Positions 1 through 12,194 of a DNA stretch of 64,000 nt are shown piece by piece. The stretch covers positions 7,699,704 to 7,763,703 of the forward strand of contig NC_088304.1 in the NCBI RefSeq assembly GCF_032854445.1, in the 5' to 3' direction. Each line of letters opens with the position of its first letter. Position 1 is the first letter of the stretch. Below the pieces are notes generated by a model. It was not told the DNA's origin and made no database searches. It worked only from the letters and a program-made list of their open reading frames with translations. The stretch is from Liolophura sinensis. Its lineage: Eukaryota > Mollusca > Polyplacophora > Chitonida > Chitonidae. The position numbers were made by a program, and so were the translations under genes.

Positions 1-1479
1 TCATTTGTGCCTCAACTATTTCCTGTTGCCTAACATTTTCAACATTATAGATGATACAGTAGGACGTATTTAGTCTTTTACGACAAAAGTCCGATCTCCA
101 ATCTCCCCTAAATTCTTATAACATATGTGTGTATGTCTCCATGGTGCAAGTAGGACCGGCGATTGGTCGACAGCCTTGAAATAATCATCGATCTCGTTTT
201 TCAATTAATCATTCAGCATTAAGGAAAATTTCTGAATGCTCGGCAACAATTATTACGTTCATTCTCCTAACTGTGTTTAACGTAAGTGCAGAACACAAAG
301 TGCATTTAATCAGTGTGCGCTCTGAATAGGCCTATTCACAATATGGGATATAGACTATGGTGAGGGCGTTTTCAGAGTGTACAATACAAAACCAACCGTG
401 TATATAATTAGAATTAACTGAAAAAAACGCCAAAAGCTGATGGGGGGTGGGGAGGTCATATCCTTAGCAATGAAAGACAGATATATACTTTTCTGAACCG
501 TCTAATACTTGTTTCTGTGTGAAACAGAGTGTGTCATCTTCTCGTTATTGTCTTGTCGTCGTTTGGAGAGAAAAAAAACACACACACACTCACACAGGCC
601 TTTTAACGCTTATATACGTTACTGGCCATTGGAATGTCAAGCTTCTTTTGGGCAGGCGGTTAGTATAAATAAATCAAAAAGGGTGGAAAACTGAAAAACG
701 CAAAGGTTTCTTCACGGCCTGTGCTTACAGCTGACTGTGGAGTACTTAAGTCGTTTTTGTTCTTCATTTATTTCATCTGTTTTCCGCTCATTTTCTTTTC
801 CTCGTGTTATCACGACGTTTTTCTTTCGCCTCTCTCCGTTTTCCCCGTGGTGACCGCGACGTTGTATAGTATTTATAGACCCGCCTTAAAGCAGGGCCCG
901 AGGATTATGGACTTAGCATATAGACATATATTTTTTAAAAAAAAACACACACACATACACATACACACACAAATTAGCAAAATCATGAATAAATGAATAA
1001 GAAAGACGGTTAGCGGTTATATTTTATGCTAGATAGGTCTGACTAAAAATAATCCTACGTTCGGGTCACCTCCATTTTTATTTCCCCGCAGCCAAATTCA
1101 CGGCACTGCAGGCTGATGTCATAGCGCACAGAAGCGCGCGCACTGCTGCCTAACACACTTGGGTGGTACACTTCTTATATTTAAGAGTTTAGCCAGGCGT
1201 GCAACGCTTTAATTTATACGCTGGCTTTTGGAGGCTTGTAAAGTCAGCAGCATTTAACTGATGAACTACTTCACGGATGGCTGACGAGTTGTTAGAAGAA
1301 AATGATAAGAGGGGGAGGAAAAAAAGTATCAGTTCTTTATCTGTAATATTCATTGTATACGTATTGTTTGCTATGCTCTTGAAATAAAGCTTCAATATAC
1401 ATACACCAATAGAATCTGGGGACGAAATTCTTTATGCAAATTTTTTCTGCTCACGTGATAGGTGTGGCACGGCGGCAGG
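1..1479. other. Upstream intergenic DNA, no gene seen
   Basis: AT-rich DNA with short CA-rich simple repeats near 572-592 and 944-972 and a GGGGTGGGG run near 445. The reading frames here are short, contain no recognisable domain and lack plausible splice sites. It may hold distal regulatory DNA for the shell-matrix gene that follows, but nothing specific can be pointed to. Confidence 0.5.
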
Positions 1480-1482
1480 CTG

Positions 1483-1579
1483 CGGGATACAAATTGAGCG
1501 TGATCGAGGAGTTTGGGTAGTCCATCAGAGGTAGCCGTCGGTTAAAGTCGTCTCACAATCTGGATTTCGTTAATAGCAG
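1483..1579 (+). promoter_or_regulatory. Possible core promoter and non-coding exon 1 of the Pif-like gene
   Basis: The first coding exon of the downstream gene is preceded by a clear acceptor (TATTTCAG, ending 2398), so an upstream non-coding exon is expected. The best candidate ends at 1579, followed by a strong donor (AGCAG|GTGAGC). About 35-40 bases before a CCATCAG initiator-like site (near 1521) lies a TATA-like GATACAAAT (near 1486). This is inferred from motifs only. Cap-mapping or RNA reads spanning 1579 to 2399 would settle it. Confidence 0.35.
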
Positions 1580-2000
1580 GTGAGCTTTGCACGGTTGTTT
1601 TTAAGGTCAGGCAATAGCTACTCAACAAATTGTCTGAACTTGTCTTTAGGTTTATTCCAGTCGGTTGCCTTTAATATTCGTGGTACTCGAAATCTAATGT
1701 TTTTATACACGAATTTATAAGAAAAGATTTTGCGCGAAATCATTCACAGACAAGCGATAACAATTGCATGTCCACCAAAAGGCTTGGTGACGTTGATCTT
1801 AGTAAAATTTAGATCCTTATTTCAGACATCTTCGAACGGTTTTATAAGTTTATATTTTTATTTGATTGCTGTTCAAAAACACATACTTCACGATTTTTAC
1901 TCATACGAATGCGCTCAGAATTATGTATGGACAAAACCACCTCCCACCTCCCAGCTAACTGACAAACCTCTTCACTAAAGGCTACTAACGAACTCAAAGG

Positions 2001-2046
2001 AGCTGCCTGGATTCGAACCTGGGATCTCAATGGCTCAACACAGAAT
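2001..2046 (-). repeat. tRNA-like fragment (B-box half)
   Basis: On the minus strand GGTTCGAATCC is a perfect Pol III B-box in a context resembling the 3' half of a tRNA (pairing GGAGCT/AGGCAGCTCC-like arm). No A-box or cloverleaf 5' half is seen, so this is a tRNA-derived fragment or SINE remnant rather than a tRNA gene. Confidence 0.3.
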
Positions 2047-2410
2047 GCTTTAAAGAGGCCTCAAATAGGGGTGTCTTGCTCCAATAACGATTAAATACGG
2101 TTGAACAGTGTTATAACAAGTTTTTATTAATTTTCTTTTCATTTGAGTTTTGCGCATAATTTATATACATGTACACTGCATATCTCTGACTCCATTTTCC
2201 ACAGTCGATGCCGCTGCACTCCGGATTTATTTGGCTTCCTCCAATCATTGATTTCACCACCTTCGTGTAAATGCAATATTTCTGAATCAGTCGAAAAGCC
2301 CCAATAAATAACGGAATATAGTAGCGATCCAGATTATAATCAAACTGCATTTTGCTGTCTTTTGCCTCAGGTTTTATTTGGTTTATTTTGTATTTCAGGC
2401 TGCCGTCGAG

Positions 2411-4736
2411 ATGAAGCTCTATTTGGCTGTTCTGTTGGCCATTTTGCCTTTGGCACTGGGTCAAAAAGAACGTAAGTCTGAACATCTTGTTTTAATTCAA
2501 TACGTCTTGAACTAAAAGTGATTCGCTCACTTTGGTACATATGGCTTTGACAGCACATCATGTTCCAGTAATATGTGACTCGCTCACTCTGAGCTTTGAC
2601 AGCACATCATGTCCCAGTAATATGTGACTCGCTCACTCTGGGACACATGGTTTTGACAACACATCATGTTCCAGTAATATGTGACTCGCTCACTCTGAGA
2701 CACATGGTTTTGACAGCACATCATGTCCCAGTAATATGTGACTCGCTCACTCTGGGACACATGGTTTTGACAGCACATCATGTCCCAGTAATATGTGACT
2801 CGCTCACTCTGGGACACATGGTTTTGACAGCACATCATGTCCCAGTAATATGTGACTCGCTCACTCTGGGACACATGGTTTTGACAGCACATCATGTCCC
2901 AGTAATATGTGACTCGCTCACTCTGAGACACATGGCTTTGACAGCACATCATGTTCCAGTAATATGTGACTCGCTCACTCTGAGCTTTGACAGCACATCA
3001 TGTCCCAGTAATATGTGACTCGCTCACTCTGGGACACATGGTTTTGACAGCACATCATGTCCCAGTAATATGTGACTCGCTCACTCTGAGACACATGGCT
3101 TTGACAGCACATCATGTCCCAGTAATATGTGACTCGCTCACTCTGGGACACATGGTTTTGACAGCACATCATGTCCCAGTAATATGTGACTCGCTCACTC
3201 TGAGACACATGGCTTTGACAGCACATCATGTCCCAGTAATATGTGACTCGCTCACTCTGGGACACATGGTTTTGACAACACATCATGTTCCAGTAATATG
3301 TGACTCCCTCACTCTGAGACACATGGCTTTGACAGCACATCATGTCCCAGTAATATGTGACTCGCTCACTCTGGGACACATGGTTTTGACAGCACATCAT
3401 GTCCCAGTAATATGTGACTCGCTCACTCTGAGACACATGGCTTTGACAGCACATCATGTCCCAGTAATATGTGACTCGCTCACTCTGGGACACATGGTTT
3501 TGACAACACATCATGTTCCAGTAATATGTGACTCCCTCACTCTGAGACACATGGCTTTGACAGCACATCATGTCCCAGTAATATGTGACTCGCTCACTCT
3601 GAGACACATGGCTTTGACAGCACATCATGTCCCAGTAATATGTGACTCGCTCACTCTGAGACACATGGTTTTGACAGCACATGATGTCCCAGTTATATGT
3701 GACTCGCTCACTCTGGGCTCATGGCGTTCACAAATAACATAACAAAACTTGAATGCCAGATAATTTCATTTCAATTCATTAAAACGTGTCTTGATTTATA
3801 TCCATAGAATGCCCTTACAATCTGGATCTGGTGATCGTTTTGGATACGTCTGACACGAACATTCCCCGAGATGATCGACTGGGAGCTACCAAGAGAGCTT
3901 TGGCCAATCTTGTGGACATCCACGATGTGGGCAATCTTGCAGACCAGTCCAGGATCGCCCTGTGCACCTATGGAGACGACAGTGAGCTTGTGTTCGGCTT
4001 AAGCCAGTCAAATATGCAAACGTCGGCAATGATTAAAAACCTTATCGGAAACTCGGTGGACACAGGATTCGAGGGCCGCGGAGGCTTCGACAAGCTTCAC
4101 CTGGGTGTGGATTGTGGGCTGAACCAGATTCGACAATCATCCGGGGGACGACAGACGGCCATGCTTCTTATAGTTCTAGCCAACGATTTGTTTTCTCAGC
4201 CAACCACTCAGGCCGCCATCGACCGCGCCAGACAGGAAACGTATCTCTCCGTCATCACAGTTGGGGATAACTTTGTGGATAGAACCATCATTGAGAATTA
4301 TGCTACGAACCGCAATGCCCTCACCATCATTCCGACCTTTCGGGATTTTGTAGCGGATGCAGAGCGGTTCCGACCCAATTCGTTTGACTCTGTCTGTCCA
4401 AGTAAGTATTCCACGTGTGATTAAAATGTTTTTCTTTTTTTATGTAGATGCTATAGTTCAGACTTAAGCCTGTGTCAGTATGAGGATTTCTGCTGATGTC
4501 ATTTGTCTCTACTACTATACCATACAGAGTAATACATTCTTCTTAGAATTACTAACAGAAATTTAATTTAATGCAAAAAAAAAAAAAACACAAAATCTCA
4601 CAGGTATAATATGTTGCAGATGTGTCAGATGCCCCGAAAAAATATGCACATATAGCGCTCACAAATATGTTCCCTGAAGTAAAGTGTTTGTAGACCATTT
4701 GCTGTCAGCGATATCCACATAACATGTTTGTCTGTT

Positions 4737-4777
<41 letters not shown>

Positions 4778-7700
4778 CATGATTTTTTGCCATGGTCCGT
4801 GGCTTACTCCCGCATTACCAATGTTACATTTTACCACATTGCTAACTCTAAATTTTACCGCATTACCAATGCTACAGTTTAGCGTATTACCAGTACAAAA
4901 TTCTTCTTTCATTAATAGTAAATCAGATCGTCAGAAATTTTCTCTATTTCGGAACTGAATGATTTAATTCCTTAATTCCTTCCATAATAAAGACAAAACA
5001 GATCATTGTCAGCTTTACAGACTGAAGAAAAAAGAAGTCTATTTTGCTTGCTTTCGAATTTTCGAATTTCAAAATTTCTGTATATTGAAATTATGTTGAT
5101 ACTTTAAATGTTAAGATTTTCACAACGACCACCGTCAGATTCCTGTCGCAAGCAAATCAATAAATAACGTGCACTTGTGCACATCGGCTCAGTGTATATG
5201 ACCATGTTTTATGCACTCATGTGTCTGATAGTACCACACTAATAACACCCCAACTAAAGAATATACTATAATCTTAATACTTGTCATTTTTTCTACTCCA
5301 CTGGCGATCGATTTAATGCCTGGGTGTTAGGTGACTTAAATGTTTTTCGTATTTTCCCTTGTTTGATTCCTGCACACGGAGAATGTTGTTCGTATTTTCC
5401 CGTGTTTGACCCCTGCTCGTGGAGAATGTTGTTCGTATTTTCCCGTGTTTGACCCCTGCTCATGGAGAATGTTGTTCGTATTTTCCCGTGTTTGACCCCT
5501 GCTCATGGAGAATGTTGTTCGTATTTTCCCGTGTTTGACCCCTGCTCATGGAGAATGTTGTTCGTATTTTCCCGTGTTTGACCCCTGCTCATGGAGAAAA
5601 AAAACTATTACTACTAGTATTACTATTTGTTTATATTATACTTTGAACATCAAAAATAAAACTAGAAAGAAAAAAGGTCAGAACAGTGATGATATCAGTT
5701 ACGCTTTCGTTTATTTCCCGTGAATTCTCTTTATTAATGATTCCTTTGAATCTGTCTCGTAAATCAGAGAGCACAACTGAATGATCACACAAAGGGATTC
5801 ACCAAAATGTAAGAAAAACAAGTCGTGCACCTCATGGACCAGTTGTAGGCTCTACTTACTTTAATACAATAACAGTGATCCGCTGATGTTCCACCCGTTA
5901 CAAGATTTGCTTCCCTTTGTAGAGGTCTGGTGATCCCCAAAGTGCGAGTTACAAGGCTCAATGTACAATCATTTACACTTTCTTTCCCATCTCATCCACA
6001 GAGCGATGTTTGTCTCAGAGCTAAAGATATAATCCTCATCACACACAAAGTACCCTATTCAACCTCATACCTTTCTCTTTTTGAAAGTTTGAGATGTCAT
6101 ATATATTTACATTTCATTCACATGCCATCTGCCTGAAGTGATTTCCTTTTAGTACTGAGCATATATCTTTTGCTTTTCTTTTCAATAGTTGACCTTACCA
6201 CCACTACCACAACAACAACAACGACGACAACAACAACGACGACAACAACAACAACTCGCCCTCCTCCAATTGGCGATCCATGCGACAACTGTGTCGTCAT
6301 CAACGGTGTGGGATATGCGTCATCCGGCGACTGCTTTTCGTTCTTCCAGTGCTTCTTGCAGGAGGATGGTACCTATACCCAGATTCTGCGGCCACTTGCT
6401 GTCGGCACTTATTGGAACCCAGAGAGGCTGACGGGAGACAACCCACTCGACGCCAGGTGTCCGCAAGGTAGGCCTGCGTCATCATTTGAAAGGTGGCGGG
6501 AAAAAATATGGTAGCGATTTTCAATGTGCCGATAAGTTTGATCTCGCCTATCTGTGATCTGAAACCCATTGAAAGTCAGTTAGAGTCTGGTGTAATAAAT
6601 AAGCCCTCAGGCTACTGTCGTAAATGACTGGCGCTCATACTCCTTACAGCGCATGCATGGCTCTCTACATCCACATTACATTACTGCCACCACCAGGAAA
6701 TATTGTACAGAAATCTTGAGCAACGCCGAGGTCAATAGGTTCATGAGACAAGAAGTGATGTCAGAAATAACTAAAACTCTCTCTCTCTCTCTCAACCTTT
6801 GTTTTTGATAATAATTTATACACGTAGGGCCTACATTCTCCTTATTTAAAATATACATAACATGATTGTAAACAAAACCTGAAACCATTTTATTGAGGTA
6901 TGCTGATTAAATAGCTCCGTGCGAGAATACAAGTAGTGAAGCAAAGCCCAAACAGGCCTACGTGCCATGGGACTGGCCAAAAATGTCAAGCTTGTCTAGT
7001 GGTGGCAGTGATACAAAGCGAGTGTAAAGAGCGGCACATGCGCTGTGAGGAGTATGACTAGCGATGCGCAATATTGTGAGCTTCTCAAACTGCCTGATTG
7101 TGTCAAATCTATAATGATGTTTCCTATGTTTATTCAAACAGGAAACTGTATCTTCTCAGTCCACATTATCAAGAGACACCGTTTCACCCTTTATGCTGAA
7201 GTCTTGTATACTGTATTCCTGTATAAACCAACATTCTGCTGGTGGACTAAGCATCCCCGCGGCCTGGTCCCTGCTGGTGGACTAAGAATCCCCACGGTCT
7301 AGTCCCTCTGCATTGTTTTAAAGTGATTGTATACTCAGTGTGTGCCAAGTGTGCCAAGTATCACACTGTCGTTGCTGCTCCTTTTTTACCCTCTATGCTG
7401 TAGTCTTTTTATATCGGTATTTGTGAAAGGTATTTATCCTCTTCTCCACAGATCCTTGTAACGGCCGTGCTGACGGGACTGTCTTGGGTGGGTACAGCAA
7501 CTGCCGTGCCCGTATCACCTGTATTGGCGGAGTGTCCAGTGTTATCGAGTGCTGTCCCGAGGGGACGTCTCTACAAGGAGGCGAGTGTGTCAATGATCCC
7601 ACCTGCCAGGATTTCTGTGATCCTACCGTCACCAGCGAAGGCAGTAAGTATTGGGCGATGTGAAAAAAAAATGTTTCAACTGAAGTCGTTCGAATGATGG

Positions 7701-10340
7701 CTGTCGATATGCTTGAAAACATTAGCCCAGTAGCGCCTATACCTTAATGTATAGATCCCACCACTGTGTTGTCAAGTTTCAAATCGGTTTACTCGATATT
7801 TACGTTAATTCTTCGCGCTAATTGAGAACTAACCTTTGAGAGCTAACCTTTGAGAACTAATCTTTCAAAAGATGACAGATGCATTTTTTGTATTTTCTGT
7901 TGCTTATTCTTCGTAAATTCATTTGTGTTTTTTTGTTTCTTATTAGTCTGTTTCCTGGAGCCCACTGCAGATGACCGCAACCAGTACATCGTCCGAGATG
8001 GTGAATTCTCACAGGTCATGACATGTCCAATTGGAACCTTCTACGACGAAACCATCTGCGGTTGCAACCACGTCGAAGGAGAATTCGCACCCAGATGTAA
8101 ATATAGTTTGCATACTGTCCTTACAATCTAATGAATTATTTACTTCCAAAGCACTTGTGTATATTAAACCCTGGGACACAAAGCGCATGCTGACTTCAGC
8201 GTTTGGCCAACAATCTTCATTCTAAAGCTACACAGAATAAAAACAGGTTGCTTTTATTTTTCTCCTTCATTAACACTCTCCGCATGAAATAAGGCGTATG
8301 CAGTTTCGTAAACGTATATATACCCATTATTTTCTGCTCTTTTATTTTAGTGTGTGTAGAACATCCGGAAGTGGATTTGCAGTTTGGTCCCGACGGCTCC
8401 GTGGTTGATGTTGGCCGTAACAAATACTACATAACGACAGAGAACTTCAGCACCGAAGAAATTAATGGTCAGTGGGTTGGAGTATTCACTGGAGACTCAC
8501 TGGTCAGAGTGCAAATGTCCAACGCTGACCTAACTCAAGAAGTCACCATGGTGGTCGAGTATGAAACATCTCAGAACGTACCAAACGCCAATGTCGTGTC
8601 TGACGCCGAGTGCGTTGGTACTACCCGAACCATCGCCATCCTCGACGACAATTCGGCTCCACGAGGCTTTGTGCGGACGGTTCCAGATGGGACCATCACC
8701 GTGGACAGCGACAGATCTACCGTAAGTTCTGATGTCACTTCCGGAAAACTGGCCGATGATGAAGGTCACATGATCTCCTCGATGGCTGTATTACTCACCT
8801 TATTATCTGGACATAAATACATCCATTTCTTGGCGGATATGAGAAGTCGATAAAAGTTAGTCCTGTGCTCTGTGTTGTGGGGGGAAAAAGAGACATTCCA
8901 CGATTACTGTTTTGAATGTATCAATTTGGCGTAACGCCACACCAGAACCTCTTTGATTTATACATATACATTATATTAATACTGAACTGCTAATTGTCTT
9001 TGTTTAGGGTTTCAAAGAAGTGATTTTACAGTACACTACGGAGGAACTGCGAGTGGATAGCAACGGCAGACTTAGCGCTAACCCAGCTGGACGTAAGTGA
9101 CAGAGCTTTCTGTATTTTCACCCTAATACAGTGTCTAAGTTGTAGCGCAGTGGTCGATGGATAAGTCGTTTCAAGCAACCGAATACACGCTGACCAGTGA
9201 GGTCGGTGGTTCAAACCCAGCTCTCGTTTGTTCGGTTGCGGTTTTTAAGTCAGAAGGTTTGTCACCTGTAGACGAATTAACACCAGTTTTGTCCAGCCAT
9301 AAACCTGACGGTCGTCGCACCAAAGCAAACATCTTGAGTACGGCGATGAACACGAATGAAATGTGTGAATTTAATCCATAACTAAGGGTATAATTGTACA
9401 TTGTACATTTTGTACACTTTGGGTTTCTGATATTTTAAGGCAGACGCAATCGTCGTTGATTGGCTGTTGTGTGTGAGCCTTGTCCGCTTTCAACAAATCA
9501 GCGTCGATTACATCTGAACCACAGTCTACTAAGTAGTGCACAAAATGGACTTCTCATGTTTAGAAGATATCACTGTAATGTGTGATTTTTTTGATTTTCA
9601 GCTTTGTTAGTCAGTACACGATTCTGTGATGGCATTAAGCTCGGAAGATCGAACGAGGGACCTGGCTTCCAAGGCCGAATCAGGCGGGTGAGTGTGCGAT
9701 CTGTTTGTGTGACCTATGTGTGTGACGTCCGCATGCATATATGTATGCTTGGGGTTGTACGTCGTACTGCTGTGTTTGTCGTATGTGTGTGAATTATGTG
9801 GGGGAGCCATAAATCTTACTACGTTAACCACTTTGTGAGAACAGTCGACCGAGACTCTTGCTGGCTGATTCGCTGAAGGCGTTCGTCTCGTTTGCCATTT
9901 GTCTGTCACCAAAGAGGACAAAAGCGCGAATCCAGCTGTCTCCCTGTCGATCGCGGGATTAGGTCAGGGGGTTTTCAACTAAGCTACCATAGAGCAGGGC
10001 CAATGTGGTCTAATTAGTCTTGAAACTCTGGTTTTCTCCATCAGACAACTGACCGCCAGCGTATGACAAGTGAAAAACTCTATAATACGGTGTTAAACAT
10101 AAATCAAATGAATTAAAGAAAGTACAATGGGAATCTGTTACAAAGTCCTTTCGTTAACTGTAACGAATTATTAAGCCTACGTCAGCAATATTTCTAAGAG
10201 ATCGTGGAGATCAGCTTTAATGACTTTGTCTGTTTTTGATGAAATCTACATGTAGTTGCATGTTCCTTTTCCAGTTCTTGTTGTACAAGTGTTTATCTGA
10301 TGGACCACAGGATTTTGAGTCAGCAGCAGGAAGGAAGTAG
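2411..10340 (+). CDS. Pif/BMSP-like secreted shell-matrix protein (vWA, chitin-binding, LamG)
   Basis: Predicted secreted extracellular-matrix protein of the Pif/BMSP class, which binds chitin and calcium-carbonate mineral in mollusc shells. Coding exons: 2411-2471, 3808-4401, 6189-6467, 7452-7643, 7947-8096, 8351-8721, 9008-9092, 9602-9687 and 10275-10340; 1884 nt, 627 residues plus stop, all phases match. Residues 1-17 are a signal peptide (MKLYLAVLLAILPLALG). Residues ~22-215 form a von Willebrand A domain; its metal site reads DTSDT where DxSxS is usual. A Thr-rich linker (~220-240) is followed by two chitin-binding type-2-like Cys domains (~245-375), a third degenerate Cys segment (~376-425) and a laminin-G domain (~426-612) ending in the typical GFQGRIRR. 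Pif itself continues into an acidic Pif80 region; here a stop comes soon after LamG, so this is a short Pif-like paralogue. The start is the only ATG preceding the signal peptide. Large introns carry a 57-bp minisatellite (intron 1), a TA microsatellite plus a 43-bp minisatellite (intron 2) and a SINE-like repeat (intron 7). Confidence 0.85.
2516..3725. repeat. 57-bp minisatellite, about 21 copies
   Basis: Tandem array inside intron 1 of the Pif-like gene. The unit includes AGTAATATGTGACTCGCTCA. The 57-bp length is a multiple of three, so several frames stay open on both strands. Two unit types (GGGACACATGGTTTTG and GAGACACATGGCTTTG) largely alternate in the right half, giving a 114-bp higher-order period. 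Two units near 2600 and 2980 are truncated the same way (CTGAGCTTTGACAG). Confidence 0.95.
4738..4776. repeat. (TA)n microsatellite
   Basis: An uninterrupted TA run in intron 2 of the Pif-like gene. The rest of that intron up to 5340 is AT-rich, with a short array of CATTACCAATGYTACA-like units near 4815-4890, and shows no coding signal. Confidence 0.9.
5341..5598. repeat. 43-bp minisatellite, about 6 copies
   Basis: Tandem units containing TTCGTATTTTCCCGTGTTTG in intron 2 of the Pif-like gene. The leftmost unit is the most diverged (CACACGGAG for CTCATGGAG) and the last four are almost identical, as expected from expansion at one end. Confidence 0.9.
6195..6258 (+). repeat. Coding ACN triplet repeat (poly-Thr linker)
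   Basis: ACC/ACA/ACG codons at the start of exon 3 encode about 20 consecutive Thr residues between the vWA and first chitin-binding domains of the Pif-like protein. Mixed third positions show it is not a pure slippage tract. It is a likely O-glycosylated, length-variable linker. Confidence 0.85.
7236..7310. repeat. Two-copy 36-bp tandem repeat
   Basis: Two neighbouring copies of a unit with GCTGGTGGACTAAGMATCCC lie in intron 3 of the Pif-like gene. Confidence 0.7.
9138..9395 (+). mobile_element. tRNA-derived SINE-like repeat in intron 7
   Basis: An A-box-like TAGCGCAGTGGTCGATG (near 9145) and a B-box-like GGTGGTTCAAACCCAGC (near 9205) are followed by a tail resembling the common SINE of this window (CATCTTGAGTACGGCGATGAACACGAAT). 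The head differs from the main family, so this is either another subfamily or an old, diverged copy. Confidence 0.55.
10005..10115 (+). mobile_element. Diverged SINE tail
   Basis: The last intron of the Pif-like gene carries a worn copy of the SINE 3' region (GACCGCCAGCGTATGACAAG ... AATACGGTGTTAAACATAAA). No Pol III promoter boxes remain. Confidence 0.45.
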
Positions 10341-10568
10341 ATTAACTGCAGGGATTTTCACTCCTCTTGTACACCAATTTTATTCCAAGTCAGTCAAGAG
10401 TTATCTGCCCGTTAAAGACCTGGCCTGTCGATGCCACACAATTCGGACTACTAGGCCAGCAATTTTGGGAAAAAAAGTTGTTTAGAACATAAAATGTATC
10501 ACTGGACACCGCAAGAGCTGAACTTTAGAGACGATCGCAGACTTTCAGCAAAGTTCTGTTTTGTTCAC

Positions 10569-10574
10569 AATAAA
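10569..10574 (+). terminator. Polyadenylation signal AATAAA of the Pif-like gene
   Basis: The first canonical AATAAA after the stop codon, about 230 nt downstream, gives a plausible 3' UTR length. A downstream GT-rich stretch (TGTGATCG...GTTTTGTGTTTTG) would fit the cleavage region. Confidence 0.5.
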
Positions 10575-11105
10575 GCGCTCCGCGCATGTCAGTTGTGATC
10601 GTATACAAGTTTTGTGTTTTGTCAGTATGTTGTAAAAATCGGCCTTTGCATACGAAATATGCAAATAATAAGCACTTCTTTGGTCTAAGCTAATTGTGTT
10701 GAAATATCGGCAAAAGGTGAGGTCACAAAGATTGTGAAGTCACGTAACGTTGTTGACACCGTACGTGACACTGCGGAATGTGGGGTCTTGTGGAACCGCA
10801 CATTGAAAATGGGAAGAATTAAGATCCATTCCGATTTCCGAGTCCATTTCTACCATATACCAAACAGCTGCACTGGTCTTGTGATCATAATCTAATGGTA
10901 GGAAACCGGGAAACCGGGAAACTGGGATAATTCATCATATATTTGAAACTGGCTGCAATAAGCCCCGATCATTTACTTGATTGATGCTCAAGAATTTTTA
11001 CACTTTCAAGGCAGTAAGGAATATGGCTGGAGAAAACCGCAGTATTCGGCAAAAAAAAAAAGAAGAAAAAAAAGGTGGGGATATGAAACATAACTTCGTC
11101 TGATT

Positions 11106-11226
11106 TGGCAAACCTTAACTAAGCCACAGCGGAAACAGCACGAGCTAGATTTGAACGCACGGCCTCATGGATTAAGGTAGTCGAGGCGAACGAGCGCGTT
11201 TACCACCTCAGCACACGCGCCGCTCT
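11106..11226 (-). mobile_element. tRNA-derived SINE head, second family
   Basis: On the minus strand GTGCTGAGGTGGTAAACGCG (A-box) and GTGCGTTCAAATCTAGC (B-box) are correctly ordered about 45 bases apart. The flank at 11230-11320 (GAGAGAGTGGCGCGTGCG... GGAGTACGATTAGTATC) resembles 7025-7075 and, more weakly, 24660-24740, indicating a dispersed repeat family unrelated to the main SINE. Confidence 0.5.
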
Positions 11227-11399
11227 CTATATGTGAAACGAACGTAGAGAACGGAGAGAGTGGCGCGTGCGTTGTAGGAGTACGATTAGTATCATTGGCA
11301 GACTCTTCTTTCTTTGACTAGACTTGACCTTTATCCCTAAAAGAAAAAAAAATTGTGTTTTCGTGTTATATCAACAGTGCAAGAAACGCAGCATTTCTA

Positions 11400-11960
11400 G
11401 CTAGATAATAAGGATTCTACTTTCAGCGAAAATGATGAGCACTCTCCTGGCACTCTTAATGAAAGCGCTACACGAGGTACAGTCTTTTTGGAACAAGCAC
11501 TGTTGTACAATTGCCAAAAAAAAAAAAATCAGGCGTCAACTGCATGTGGATACTTAAAAACTCTAAACGTCTCACTGAAGAACAAGAGGCTCTACATACA
11601 CACACCGTATAATCCTCTCACGGATTTAATAGGTATAATTTCATCAGTAATTGTTTCGGCGTTTAATAAAATTGGTCAACGCCATATTAGCGTCAGAGGC
11701 AACAAAGCCTTCAAAGTCAGAGGGAACAAAATCCTTCAAATGGCGTGTACATATCTCGCCTAGTAGCATTAGTTTGATCCTGCATGTTGTGTGACGATTT
11801 CAATGAATATCACAAAATATTACTGCAAAAACTACTGTGTTTTTCCATCGTGTTGAATTAGGTCGCCACATTGGATATCTGAACAGTTGCAATCAAAGTG
11901 CAGCTGAAATACATATTTTGTTATCGACATCTGATATTCTATGATACTGCATGATTTTAC
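11400..11960 (+). pseudogene. Reverse-transcriptase relic, copy 1 (C-terminal part)
   Basis: Most of the segment 11730-11920 matches 12705-13020 closely (shared GTACATATCTCGCC, CTGCAAAAACTA, GTGTTGAATTAGRTCGCCAC, TTGAACAGTTGCAATC). Copy 2 carries recognisable reverse-transcriptase motifs, so this is a second, more decayed copy of the same element. No intact reading frame survives, and a poly-A tract interrupts it near 11517. Confidence 0.55.
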
Positions 11961-12194
11961 TTAGTCGCCTAGAACATACCTTGCGTCTTTCCAACATCAA
12001 TGAAAACTGTTGACGGCTTCTCTTTGCATGATTCCGCTTTATATACTTTCTTAGTTCTTTGGTAATTTGTGTTAAATGTCGTTTTGGAAATTGGCTTTGC
12101 GATTTTTGACCCGTGACGTCCTTTTTGGTTGACGGCTGGTATACGAATGTCTGTTTCGACGCACAGATTCTTCAGTTCCACTACATACACGAGT

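Noticed and set aside
2584-3742. Open frames of 120-250 codons on both strands at the 57-bp repeat
   Set aside because: Same cause: a 57-bp unit divisible by three inside a well-supported intron. No start context, signal or domain.
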